Shown: positions 53,247 through 62,028 of the stretch, piece after piece | How the letters are laid out: each line of letters begins with the position of its first letter | How positions within the stretch are numbered: position 1 is the first letter of the stretch | NCBI RefSeq assembly: GCF_947495255.1 | Contig: NZ_CANLYI010000014.1 | Coordinates: forward strand, 1 to 64,000 | Direction of reading: 5' to 3' | Source: an uncultured Winogradskyella sp. | Lineage (GTDB): Bacteria > Bacteroidota > Bacteroidia > Flavobacteriales > Flavobacteriaceae | Length of the DNA: 64,000 nucleotides | Notes under the pieces: model-generated | What the model saw: the letters and a program-made list of their open reading frames with translations, nothing else | Databases searched by the model: none | What the model was told of the DNA's origin: nothing | Program-made: the position numbers and the translations under genes

Positions 53247-53843
53247 TTATAATCCAATAGATAAACTAAGTATCAATTGCTCTGGTCTTGTATCAATTCT
53301 ACTATTAATAGTTGTGATGTTATTTTCAATAAATGATGCCTCATTCTCGCCAAAGCCTCTTTCGTATCTTAAATCAATACCTATTTTATTGAAATTTAAT
53401 CCAATTCCAAAGTTAAGTCCAACTGTAAAATCTTCCTGAACATTGTCAATATCAATTCCATGAAAATCAGTATCCAATATATATTGAGCAGATGGCCCAG
53501 CAAAGACACTTAAAGGTCCTAAAACTTTTATACCAACTAGCACTGGAACGTCAATTTTTTTTATATTAAAATCATTGTTATTGTAATCGCTCTTGGTTAC
53601 AGTGTAAACAATTTCAGGGCGTAAATAAATTTTATTACCAATTTTACCAAAAATACCTACGTGATATCCAATATTTTGGTCTGGATTACTACTATTAAGA
53701 TTTACGGAATCAAAATAATCTCCATTGGCACCATAATTTAAACCACCTTTAAAACCAAATGAACTTTTGTTTTGGGCAGATAAACTAAACCCAATAAATA
53801 ATAAAAGCGCAGTTGAAATAACTGATTTTTTTAAATTTCTCAT
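53247..53843 (-). CDS. Outer-membrane beta-barrel protein (porin family)
   Basis: A 198-residue protein from ATG 53843 (MRNLKKSVISTALLLF..., cleavage after LSAQ), preferred over 53870, which adds a non-signal MLKSKKTN. The mature part is an eight-stranded PorT/OmpW-like barrel: FGFKGGLNYG, NIGYHVGIFGKIG, IYLRPEIVYT, VGLNFGIGLNF and a C-terminal LILSLSIGL strand. Located in the outer membrane; the role is structural or unknown. Confidence 0.85.
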   Translation of the reverse strand: MRNLKKSVISTALLLFIGFSLSAQNKSSFGFKGGLNYGANGDYFDSVNLNSSNPDQNIGYHVGIFGKIGNKIYLRPEIVYTVTKSDYNNNDFNIKKIDVPVLVGIKVLGPLSVFAGPSAQYILDTDFHGIDIDNVQEDFTVGLNFGIGLNFNKIGIDLRYERGFGENEASFIENNITTINSRIDTRPEQLILSLSIGL

Positions 53844-53899
53844 AATGTTCGTTTTTTTAGATTTAAGCATGTACTTTCAAAAACGATGCCAAAACAAAA

Positions 53900-54853
53900 T
53901 TATTTTCTTTTGATCACAGTTTTTACTGCTTTAACAATGGCATCAGAATTTAATCCATATTTTTCCATAAGTTGAGCAGGAGTACCAGACTCTCCAAAAG
54001 TATCATTAGTTGCAACAAATTCTTGAGGTGTAGGTTTGTGTTGTGCTAAAACTCTAGCCACGCTTTCACCAAGACCACCAAGATGGTTATGTTCTTCTGC
54101 GGTAACAATACAACCTGTTTTAGCAACAGAGTCTAATATTGCTTTATCGTCTAATGGTTTAATAGTATGTATATTAATAACTTCAGCAGAAATACCAGCT
54201 TCATTTAAAACTTTAGAAGCTTCTAATGCTTCCCAAACTAAATGGCCTGTAGCTACAATAGTTACATCAGTTCCTTCAGTCAACTGAACAGCTTTTCCTA
54301 TTTCAAATTTTTGGTCAGCTGGTGTAAAGATTGGCACAGAAGGACGGCCAAATCTTAAGTAAACAGGACCATCATAATCAGCAATAGCAATAGTTGCTGC
54401 TTTTGTTTGGTTATAATCACATGGATTAATAACCACCATTCCTGGCAACATTTTCATTAAACCAATATCTTCTAATATCTGGTGTGTTGCACCATCTTCA
54501 CCTAACGTTAATCCTGCGTGAGATGCACAAATTTTTACGTTCTTCCCAGAATAAGCAATTGATTGACGAATTTGATCGTAAACTCTACCTGTAGAGAAGT
54601 TAGCAAATGTGCCTGTAAAAGGAATTTTTCCACCAATGGTTAAACCTGCTGCAATACCCATCATATTTGCTTCTGCAATTCCTATTTGGAAAAAACGCTC
54701 TGGATTTTCGTCAATAAATTCATTCATCTTTAAAGATCCAATAAGGTCAGCACATAAGGCAACCACATTAGGATTTGTTCTACCAAGTTCTGCTAAACCT
54801 GCTCCAAATCCACTTCTTGTATCTTTCTTTTCTGTATATGTGTATGTTTTCAT
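53900..54853 (-). CDS. Transketolase, C-terminal subunit
   Basis: A 317-residue protein covering the pyrimidine-binding and C-terminal transketolase domains: TRSGFGAGLAELGRTNPNVVALCADL, the catalytic Glu region in FFQIGIAEANMMGIAAGL, and GCIVTAEEHNHLGGLGESV. It pairs with the N-terminal subunit gene just upstream (18-nt gap). Together they form a split transketolase of the pentose phosphate pathway. Confidence 0.94.
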   Translation of the reverse strand: MKTYTYTEKKDTRSGFGAGLAELGRTNPNVVALCADLIGSLKMNEFIDENPERFFQIGIAEANMMGIAAGLTIGGKIPFTGTFANFSTGRVYDQIRQSIAYSGKNVKICASHAGLTLGEDGATHQILEDIGLMKMLPGMVVINPCDYNQTKAATIAIADYDGPVYLRFGRPSVPIFTPADQKFEIGKAVQLTEGTDVTIVATGHLVWEALEASKVLNEAGISAEVINIHTIKPLDDKAILDSVAKTGCIVTAEEHNHLGGLGESVARVLAQHKPTPQEFVATNDTFGESGTPAQLMEKYGLNSDAIVKAVKTVIKRK

Positions 54854-54871
54854 TTTTCTTTTGATTGGTGA

Positions 54872-55717
54872 TTAATAGTCTCCTAAAGTTTCAGGATTTT
54901 GAGCTAAACCGTTAGCAAGTTGCTCATCGTTTGGTGCTTTTCCGTGCCAAGCATGTGTATGCATCATAAAATCGATACCATTACCCATTACTGTATGTAA
55001 TAACACACAAACTGGTTTTCCTTTCCCTGTTAAAGATTTTGCTTCAGCCATACCTTTTAAGATAGCTTCAATATCATTACCTTTTTCTATGTCAATTACA
55101 ATCCAACCAAAAGCTTCAAATTTCGCTTTTAGACTTCCCATTGGTAAAACATCATCAGTAGAACCATCAATTTGCTGTTGGTTTAAATCTACAGTTGAAA
55201 TAAGGTTATCTACTTTTTTAGCAGAAGCATACATTATTGCTTCCCAGTTTTGCCCTTCTTGTAATTCACCATCACCATGAAGGCTATAAATTAAATGATC
55301 ATCATTATTTAATTTTTTAGCTTGCGCTGCTCCAATTGCAACAGACATACCTTGACCTAATGAACCAGAAGCAATTCTGATACCTGGTAAACCTTCGTGA
55401 GTTGTTGGATGTCCTTGTAATCTAGTGTTTAATAATCTAAAAGTGTTTAATTCTTCAACCGGAAAATAACCAGATCTAGCTAAAACACTATAATAAACTG
55501 GTGAAATATGTCCGTTTGATAGAAAGAACAAATCCTCCCCAATCCCATCCATATCAAAACCTTCTTTGGTTTCTAATATTTCTTGATAAAGAGAAACAAA
55601 AAATTCTGCACAACCTAGTGATCCTCCAGGATGACCAGAATTTACTTTATGTACCATTCGTATAATATCTCTACGAACCTGAGTTGTAAAATCGTTTAAT
55701 TCTTTAATGTTTGGCAT
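54872..55717 (-). CDS. Transketolase, N-terminal subunit
   Basis: A 281-residue TPP-binding half: MVHKVNSGHPGGSLGCAEF, LSNGHISPVYYS, GSLGQGMSVAIG, and the TPP motif HGDGELQEGQNWEA. First gene of the split transketolase pair. Promoter element TACATTTG at 55743-55750. Cytoplasmic. Confidence 0.95.
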   Translation of the reverse strand: MPNIKELNDFTTQVRRDIIRMVHKVNSGHPGGSLGCAEFFVSLYQEILETKEGFDMDGIGEDLFFLSNGHISPVYYSVLARSGYFPVEELNTFRLLNTRLQGHPTTHEGLPGIRIASGSLGQGMSVAIGAAQAKKLNNDDHLIYSLHGDGELQEGQNWEAIMYASAKKVDNLISTVDLNQQQIDGSTDDVLPMGSLKAKFEAFGWIVIDIEKGNDIEAILKGMAEAKSLTGKGKPVCVLLHTVMGNGIDFMMHTHAWHGKAPNDEQLANGLAQNPETLGDY

Positions 55718-55742
55718 GTTATGTTACTTAAGTTTTATGCTA

Positions 55743-55750
55743 CAAATGTA
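55743..55750 (-). promoter_or_regulatory. -7 element TACATTTG for transketolase pair
   Basis: Exact TAnnTTTG on the - strand, 25 nt before the ATG at 55717. Confidence 0.6.
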
Positions 55751-55906
55751 ACTTTTTAATGAAGTCTTTCAAAAGTTGATTAGGTGCACTTATTAACGAA
55801 ATACGCGATTTGCTAACAATATCAATAATTAAGGGATTTCTTAATACAATTTAATTTTGGACTATTATTTTAAATTTAATTTAAGAGGGAATCCTAAAGA
55901 GTTATA

Positions 55907-55914
55907 TATATTTG
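55907..55914 (+). promoter_or_regulatory. -7 element TATATTTG for tgt
   Basis: Exact TAnnTTTG match, 108 nt before the tgt ATG, giving an unusually long leader of about 100 nt. Confidence 0.6.
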
Positions 55915-55943
55915 CCGTCTGACTTATATTTAATGAAACGAGC

Positions 55944-56012
55944 ATGCTGAAATTATCATCAAAAAATAGATTGATTAATTTATTGAAACATGTGTTCGCT
56001 GTAAAACAATAA
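55944..56012 (+). CDS. Possible 22-aa leader ORF before tgt
   Basis: Within the tgt leader an ATG at 55944 opens a 22-codon basic, hydrophobic reading frame (MLKLSSKNRLINLLKHVF, then AVKQ) ending in TAA 10 nt before tgt. It may be a leader peptide or a small protein, or chance. No ribosome-binding evidence decides this. Confidence 0.25.
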   Translation: MLKLSSKNRLINLLKHVFAVKQ

Positions 56013-56022
56013 GTAAAAACAC

Positions 56023-57153
56023 ATGAAATTTCAAAGAGTAGCAATAGATAAAGAAACAAAGGCTAGAGCAGGATCTATAACAACAGATCATGGCACTATA
56101 GAAACACCAATATTTATGCCAGTTGGTACTGTGGCTTCTGTAAAAGGAGTGCATCAGAGAGAGTTGAAAAATGATATTAATCCAGATATAATTCTTGGTA
56201 ACACATATCATTTATATTTAAGACCTCAAACACCAATTTTAGAGCAAGCGGGTGGTTTGCATAAATTTATGAATTGGGATAGAAATATTTTAACCGATTC
56301 TGGAGGCTACCAAGTGTACTCTTTGTCTTCAAACAGAAAGATTAAGGAAGAAGGTGTAAAGTTTAAATCGCATATAGATGGCAGTTACCATGTGTTTACG
56401 CCAGAAAATGTAATGGAAGTTCAGCGTAAAATTGGCGCTGATATCATTATGGCTTTTGATGAGTGTACACCTTATCCATGCGATTATAATTATGCAAAAC
56501 GTTCTATGCATATGACACATCGTTGGTTAGAACGTTGTTTATCGCATCTTAAAAAAACACCTTTAACCTACGATTACGACCAAACCTTTTTCCCTATCGT
56601 TCAAGGAAGCACATATAAAGATTTAAGACAGCAATCTGCAGAATATATTGCTAATGCAGGCGCTGAAGGAAATGCTATTGGTGGACTTTCAGTAGGTGAG
56701 CCGGCAGAAGAAATGTATGCTATGACGGATGTAGTATGTAGCATTTTACCAGAAGACAAACCACGTTATTTAATGGGAGTTGGTACACCAATCAATATTT
56801 TAGAAAATATTGCGTTAGGTGTAGATATGTTTGATTGTGTGATGCCAACTAGAAATGCCAGAAACGGAATGCTCTTTACGGCTCATGGTTCTATAAATAT
56901 TAAAAATTTAAAATGGGCTAATGATTTTTCGCCTATAGATGAAATGGCAATAACATTTGTAGATACGGAATATAGCAAAGCTTATTTAAGACATTTATTT
57001 ACAGTAAATGAGTTATTAGGAAAGCAAATTGCTACCATTCATAATCTTGGATTCTATTTATGGTTAACAAGAGAGGCAAGAAAACATATTATTGCAGGTG
57101 ATTTTAGAGCATGGAAGGAAAAAATGGTTAAACAAATGGATAACCGACTTTAA
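56023..57153 (+). CDS. tgt: Queuine tRNA-ribosyltransferase
   Basis: A 376-residue TIM-barrel enzyme exchanging G34 for preQ1 in GU(N) tRNAs. Active-site segments: TDSGGYQVYSL (catalytic Asp of first half), FDECTPYPCDYNYAKRSM, FPIVQGSTYKDLR, GGLSVGEPAEEM and FDCVMPTRNARNG. The zinc Cys cluster CxCxxC near the C-terminus is not seen: the region around NIKNLKWANDFSPID lacks it, as in some Bacteroidota copies. First in a row of three + strand membrane genes. Confidence 0.93.
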   Translation: MKFQRVAIDKETKARAGSITTDHGTIETPIFMPVGTVASVKGVHQRELKNDINPDIILGNTYHLYLRPQTPILEQAGGLHKFMNWDRNILTDSGGYQVYSLSSNRKIKEEGVKFKSHIDGSYHVFTPENVMEVQRKIGADIIMAFDECTPYPCDYNYAKRSMHMTHRWLERCLSHLKKTPLTYDYDQTFFPIVQGSTYKDLRQQSAEYIANAGAEGNAIGGLSVGEPAEEMYAMTDVVCSILPEDKPRYLMGVGTPINILENIALGVDMFDCVMPTRNARNGMLFTAHGSINIKNLKWANDFSPIDEMAITFVDTEYSKAYLRHLFTVNELLGKQIATIHNLGFYLWLTREARKHIIAGDFRAWKEKMVKQMDNRL

Positions 57154-57189
57154 AATTTTGATATTTTTATTTTAAAAAAAGTAAGCAAT

Positions 57190-58266
57190 TTGAAAATCCT
57201 AGATTGGTACATATTAAAGCGATATTTATTAACATTTTTAACGATGTTATTGTTGTTTGTTCCTATCGGAATCACGGTAGATTTAGCTGAGAAAGTAGGT
57301 AAAATGTTAGAAAACAATGCACCTTTTGGTGAAGTTGCTTTCTATTATTTAAATTTCACAGTCTACTTTGCAAATCTTTTATTTCCGCTGTTTTTATTCT
57401 TATCAGTAATTTGGTTTACTTCCAAGTTAGCCAATAATACTGAGATTGTTGCTTTTTTAAGCTCTGGTGTTTCGTTTTCTAGATTTTTAAGACCTTACAT
57501 GATAGGAGCAACTATCGTAGCAGGTTTTGCATTATTTCTAGGAATGTATTTGGCACCAATTGCGAGTAAAGGATTTAATGAGTTTAAATTTAAATATTTA
57601 AAAAAGCATAAAAATGTTCAGAAAACGCATGATGTTTACCAACAGATTAATGATAACGATTATATCTATGTAAGTAATTTTGTGCCTAGTAATAAGACAG
57701 GTATGAATTTTACATACGAGCATTTTGAAGGTAATGAACTGAGATATAAAATTTTTGCTCAGAATATTCGCTATAACACGGCGGATAGTACTTACAGACT
57801 CACTTCTTATGTAAAACGTTCTTTTGAAAACGGTATTGAGACCATTGAAAAGGAACGTAAAAAAGATATGGATTTTCCTTTTGAATTAGAAGATTTAGCA
57901 CCAGTTGAGTATGCTGCTGAAACAAAATCATACAGTGAGTTGTTAGATTTTATTGCAGCCGAAGAAAGACGAGGTTCACCAAACATAGGTCGATATGAAG
58001 TTGTTAAGTTAAAGAAATGGAGTTTACCAGTTTCCATATATATTCTTTCAATTATTGCAGTTGCTGTTTCTTCTGTAAAACGAAGAGGAGGAATGGGAGT
58101 TAATCTCGCCTTTGGTATTGCTATTGCTATGATTTATGTATTCTTCGATAAGGTATTTGGAGTTATGGCAGAACAATCTAATTTTCCTGCAATTATTGCC
58201 GTATGGTTTCCTAATCTAATATTTGGTATTTTAGCAGTATATCTCCTGCGAAATGCGAAACGTTAA
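57190..58266 (+). CDS. LptF/LptG family permease
   Basis: A 358-residue inner-membrane permease of the YjgP/YjgQ family, part of the LPS-transport ABC complex. TTG start at 57190 gives LDWYILKRYLLTFL, the usual N-terminus. Membrane helices lie at about 10-30, 50-75, 100-120 and three near the C-terminus (SVSIYILSI-like), with a periplasmic beta-domain in between. The gene overlaps the next by 14 nt. Confidence 0.9.
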   Translation: MKILDWYILKRYLLTFLTMLLLFVPIGITVDLAEKVGKMLENNAPFGEVAFYYLNFTVYFANLLFPLFLFLSVIWFTSKLANNTEIVAFLSSGVSFSRFLRPYMIGATIVAGFALFLGMYLAPIASKGFNEFKFKYLKKHKNVQKTHDVYQQINDNDYIYVSNFVPSNKTGMNFTYEHFEGNELRYKIFAQNIRYNTADSTYRLTSYVKRSFENGIETIEKERKKDMDFPFELEDLAPVEYAAETKSYSELLDFIAAEERRGSPNIGRYEVVKLKKWSLPVSIYILSIIAVAVSSVKRRGGMGVNLAFGIAIAMIYVFFDKVFGVMAEQSNFPAIIAVWFPNLIFGILAVYLLRNAKR

Positions 58267-59161
58267 ACTAAAGCATTATTTACATTTACATTTTCTAATT
58301 CTCATTGCTGGCTTTACTGCTATTTTGGGTAAAAAAATTACCATAGGCGCTTTAGAACTTGTATGGTATAGAATGGCAATTGCTGGTATTATAATGTTTA
58401 TTTACATTAAGTTAATAAAACTAAATATTAAGATATCTAAAAAAACGCTATTACAATTTTCTGTAGCAGGTGTAATTATAGCGCTACATTGGATTACCTT
58501 TTTTGAAGCTATTAACCAAGCCAATGTATCAATTGCTTTAGCTATGTTTTCTTCAGGAGCTTTTTTTGCTTCATTTATAGAACCCATTTTCTTTAAGCGA
58601 CGCATTCTAGGTTATGAAATTATTTTTGGTATTGTAGTAATTCTAGGTGTCCTTTTGATAACGAGTAGCGAAATGGGGTATATTAATGGAATTATTCTTG
58701 GCTTGTGCTCAGCATTGTTTTCTACATTATTTGCTGTGATTAATGGCAGATTTATAGAACAACATAGAGCTACAGTAATTTCATTCTATGAGTTTGTAAG
58801 TGGTGTAGTGTTTTTAACCATATTTATTCTGTTATCCGGAAAAACTTTTGATGTTGAGTTCTTTACATTGTCTAACGAAGATTGGATTTACCTATTTATT
58901 TTAGCTTCAATTTGCACAGCTTATGCATTTATTGGTTCAGTAGATGTAATGCGATATATAAGTCCATTTACAGTGATTTTAAGTTATAATTTAGAGCCTA
59001 TATATGGTATAGCAATTGCTTTATTTTTATTTCCAGAAACTGAAAAAATGTCACCACAATTTTATTTAGGTGCTATCCTCATTCTATTAACGGTTTTATT
59101 TGATGCTGTTTTTAAAAATTATAAAAGTCGAAAACGTAAAACAAAGGAAATTACCAGTTAA
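58253..59161 (+). CDS. EamA/DMT family transporter
   Basis: A 302-residue protein with ten predicted membrane helices in two EamA repeats (about 10-135 and 150-290). Features include WYRMAIAGIIMF in helix 2 and FEAINQANVSIALAMFSSGAFF. Substrate unknown; this family exports metabolites. Its start overlaps the LptF/G gene, so the two are co-transcribed after tgt. Confidence 0.9.
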   Translation: MRNVKLKHYLHLHFLILIAGFTAILGKKITIGALELVWYRMAIAGIIMFIYIKLIKLNIKISKKTLLQFSVAGVIIALHWITFFEAINQANVSIALAMFSSGAFFASFIEPIFFKRRILGYEIIFGIVVILGVLLITSSEMGYINGIILGLCSALFSTLFAVINGRFIEQHRATVISFYEFVSGVVFLTIFILLSGKTFDVEFFTLSNEDWIYLFILASICTAYAFIGSVDVMRYISPFTVILSYNLEPIYGIAIALFLFPETEKMSPQFYLGAILILLTVLFDAVFKNYKSRKRKTKEITS

Positions 59162-59220
59162 AGTTTTTATAGTTTCTTTGATAATGCCTATTTTTGATAA
59201 TTAGATAAATTGAACCTACT

Positions 59221-59240
59221 TTTAGAATAATATTTCTAAA
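59221..59240. promoter_or_regulatory. Inverted repeat at the accA promoter
   Basis: TTTAGAA (59221-59227) and TTCTAAA (59234-59240) with a 6-nt spacer, overlapping the expected -33 zone of the accA promoter. Candidate operator; regulator unknown. Confidence 0.4.
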
Positions 59241-59257
59241 AAGTGAATAAGAATACG

Positions 59258-59265
59258 TAGGTTTG
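59258..59265 (+). promoter_or_regulatory. -7 element TAGGTTTG for accA
   Basis: Exact TAnnTTTG match, 38 nt before the ATG at 59304. Confidence 0.55.
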
Positions 59266-59303
59266 CAACCAACTAACTAAACAAAAAACTAACTTCAAAT
59301 TGT

Positions 59304-60257
59304 ATGGAATACTTAGAGTTTGAATTACCCATAAAAGAGCTAGAAGAACAGCTTGATAAATGTGAGATTATAGGAAAAGAAAGTGACGTAGACGTTACTG
59401 AAACCTGTAAACAGATTGAAAAAAAATTAGAGGCAACTAAAAAAGATATCTATAAAAATCTTTCAGCATGGCAACGTGTTCAGATGTCTAGACACCCTAA
59501 CAGACCTTATACTTTAGATCATATTACGGCACTTTGTGGAGATTCTTTTTTAGAATTACATGGAGACAGAAATGTAAAAGATGATAAAGCTATGATTGGT
59601 GGTTTGGGTAAAATTGGTGACCAAACTTATATGTTTATTGGTCAGCAAAAAGGTTTTAACACCAAAACAAGACAATACCGAAATTTCGGAATGTCTAACC
59701 CAGAAGGTTATCGTAAAGCATTACGACTGATGAAATCTGCTGAAAAATTCGGAATTCCTGTGGTAACTTTAATAGATACACCTGGAGCATATCCTGGTTT
59801 AGAAGCTGAAGAGCGTGGACAAGGAGAAGCAATTGCTAGAAACATTTTAGAAATGGCACGTCTTAAAGTACCAATTATTACCATTATTATTGGTGAAGGT
59901 GCTTCTGGAGGAGCTTTAGGTATAGGTGTCGGTGATCGCGTAATGATGTTAGAGAATACATGGTATTCTGTAATATCACCAGAATCTTGTTCATCAATAT
60001 TATGGAGAAGTTGGGAGTATAAAGAACAAGCAGCTGAAGCTTTAAAGCTAACAGCAAAAGATATGAAACGTATGAAGCTTGTAGATCAAATTATAAAAGA
60101 ACCTCTTGGAGGTGCTCATAGAGATAGAGCTAAAACTTTTAAGTCTGTAAGTGAGGCAATAGTTAAGTCTTATGAAGAGCTTAAAAACTTATCACCAAAA
60201 GATTTAGTGAATCAACGTATGGAAAAATACGATGCAATGGGAGTCTATAAAGACTAA
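59304..60257 (+). CDS. accA: Acetyl-CoA carboxylase carboxyltransferase subunit alpha
   Basis: A 317-residue carboxyltransferase subunit that, with AccD, moves carboxyl from biotin-BCCP to acetyl-CoA, giving malonyl-CoA. It shows an N-terminal helix pair, [21 protein letters not shown], and the crotonase-fold oxyanion segments [20 protein letters not shown] and [15 protein letters not shown]. Normal length. Monocistronic, with promoter, candidate operator and terminator. Confidence 0.97.
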   Translation: MEYLEFELPIKELEEQLDKCEIIGKESDVDVTETCKQIEKKLEATKKDIYKNLSAWQRVQMSRHPNRPYTLDHITALCGDSFLELHGDRNVKDDKAMIGGLGKIGDQTYMFIGQQKGFNTKTRQYRNFGMSNPEGYRKALRLMKSAEKFGIPVVTLIDTPGAYPGLEAEERGQGEAIARNILEMARLKVPIITIIIGEGASGGALGIGVGDRVMMLENTWYSVISPESCSSILWRSWEYKEQAAEALKLTAKDMKRMKLVDQIIKEPLGGAHRDRAKTFKSVSEAIVKSYEELKNLSPKDLVNQRMEKYDAMGVYKD

Positions 60258-60277
60258 CTACTCTAAACATAGGCAAC

Positions 60278-60312
60278 TTAAAAAAACTGAAGTTTAGGCT
60301 TCGGTTTTTTTT
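60278..60312 (+). terminator. Intrinsic terminator after accA
   Basis: A-run, ACTGAAG-TTTAGG-CTTCGGT stem with one mismatch, then eight T residues. Confidence 0.8.
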
Positions 60313-60411
60313 GGCGCTATTAACAATATATTTGAGTTATTAACAGTTAAATTGTTGATGACATGTTAAGATTGTAAATACAACTTTAGCATTTCGTCCT
60401 CACTATTTAGT

Positions 60412-60419
60412 TATTTTTG
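60412..60419 (+). promoter_or_regulatory. -7 element TATTTTTG for dnaB
   Basis: Exact TAnnTTTG ending 6 nt before the ATG at 60426, implying a leaderless dnaB transcript. Confidence 0.6.
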
Positions 60420-60425
60420 TTACTT

Positions 60426-61958
60426 ATGAAACAACCCAATCCAGTAACTGGTTATAAAGTAGATAAAAGCACAATCATTAGCTTAGAGAAAGGTAAAATA
60501 CCACCTCAAGCTCCTGATTTAGAAGAGGTTGTGCTTGGTGCTATGATGATTGATAAAAAAGGTGTTGATGAAGTTATTGATATTTTAAGTCCTGATGCTT
60601 TCTACAAAGAAGCTCATAAATTTATCTTTGAAGCTATTTTTAAGTTGTTTGAAAATAGTGAACCTGTCGATTTATTAACCGTTTCTAGTCAATTAAAGAA
60701 AGATCAAAAATTAGATTTGGTGGGAGGTGATTTTTACCTCATTTCTTTAACGCAACGTGTATCATCTTCTGCGCATATTGAGTTTCATGCACGTATTATT
60801 CTTCAAAAGTATATTCAGAGAAGTTTAATTAAAATTTCAAACGAAATAATAGAAGAGGCTTATGATGAAACTAGAGATGTATTTGATCTTTTAGATACAG
60901 CAGAAGCCAAATTATATGAAGTTACTCAAGGTAACGTTAAGAAATCTACGGAATCTGCTCAAAGTTTAGTAATACAAGCAAAGAAAAAGATTGAAGAGAT
61001 TTCTAATAAAGAGGGAATGAGTGGTATTCCTTCTGGTTTTGATAAACTAGATAAGCTAACTTCTGGTTGGCAACCTTCAGATTTAGTTATTGTAGCTGCA
61101 CGTCCTGGTATGGGAAAAACGGCTTTTACATTAACTATGGCTCGTAATGTAGCCGTAAATAGTAATACTCCTGTGGCTTTCTTCTCATTAGAGATGTCCT
61201 CAGTACAATTAATAACGCGTTTAATATCTAGTGAAACAGGTCTGTCTTCAGAAAAATTAAGAACTGGTAAACTAGAAAAACATGAGTGGGAACAGCTTAA
61301 CGTTAAAGTAAAAACTTTAGAAAAAGCACCTTTGTTTATTGATGATACACCTTCATTATCCATTTTTGATTTAAGAGCAAAAGCTCGTCGTTTAGCTTCA
61401 CAATACGGCATTAAGATGATAATGATTGATTATCTTCAATTAATGACAGCTGGTGGAAGTCAAAAAGGAGGAAATCGTGAACAAGAAATCTCAATGATTT
61501 CTCGTAACCTTAAGGCACTAGCAAAAGAATTAAGTATTCCTGTAATTGCATTATCACAATTATCTCGTGCTGTAGAAACACGTGGAGGAAGTAAACGACC
61601 TTTACTGTCTGATTTACGTGAATCTGGTGCAATTGAGCAAGATGCGGATATTGTATCCTTTATTTACAGACCAGAGTATTATAAAATTGACGAATGGGAT
61701 GATGAAGAACGCTCTCCAACTGCAGGACAAGGTGAATTTATTGTTGCAAAACACAGAAATGGTGGACTAGAAAATATTAGATTAAAGTTCATCGGTCACT
61801 TAGGTAAATTCGATAATCTAGATGATTTTGATACACCATTTGGTGAATTTCATTCTAAAATGAACGAAGCTGCTAACGATAATACATTTAAGCCTGATAG
61901 TTTCCCTTCTCCTTCTGATGCCTTTGGTGGTCCAGAGGATGATGGAGTACCTTTTTAA
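60426..61958 (+). CDS. dnaB: Replicative DNA helicase DnaB
   Basis: A 510-residue hexameric helicase. N-terminal primase-interacting domain (about 25-130: PQAPDLEEVVLGAMM), linker, and RecA-like domain from about 185 with Walker A AARPGMGKTAF, Walker B IMIDYLQLM and ALSQLSRAVE. The C-terminus is acidic and Pro/Ser-rich. ATG 60426 is chosen over an in-frame TTG at 60417 that lies in the promoter element. No intein is present. Confidence 0.96.
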   Translation: MKQPNPVTGYKVDKSTIISLEKGKIPPQAPDLEEVVLGAMMIDKKGVDEVIDILSPDAFYKEAHKFIFEAIFKLFENSEPVDLLTVSSQLKKDQKLDLVGGDFYLISLTQRVSSSAHIEFHARIILQKYIQRSLIKISNEIIEEAYDETRDVFDLLDTAEAKLYEVTQGNVKKSTESAQSLVIQAKKKIEEISNKEGMSGIPSGFDKLDKLTSGWQPSDLVIVAARPGMGKTAFTLTMARNVAVNSNTPVAFFSLEMSSVQLITRLISSETGLSSEKLRTGKLEKHEWEQLNVKVKTLEKAPLFIDDTPSLSIFDLRAKARRLASQYGIKMIMIDYLQLMTAGGSQKGGNREQEISMISRNLKALAKELSIPVIALSQLSRAVETRGGSKRPLLSDLRESGAIEQDADIVSFIYRPEYYKIDEWDDEERSPTAGQGEFIVAKHRNGGLENIRLKFIGHLGKFDNLDDFDTPFGEFHSKMNEAANDNTFKPDSFPSPSDAFGGPEDDGVPF

Positions 61959-61993
61959 CAACTTTTTAAGGAATTGAAATAGGTATTTTAACC

Positions 61994-62001
61994 TATCTTT
62001 G
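61994..62001 (+). promoter_or_regulatory. -7 element TATCTTTG for AI-2E family gene
   Basis: Exact TAnnTTTG match, 27 nt before the ATG at 62029. Confidence 0.55.
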
Positions 62002-62028
62002 TTGGCTTATAAAATCCAAATCTGCCTC

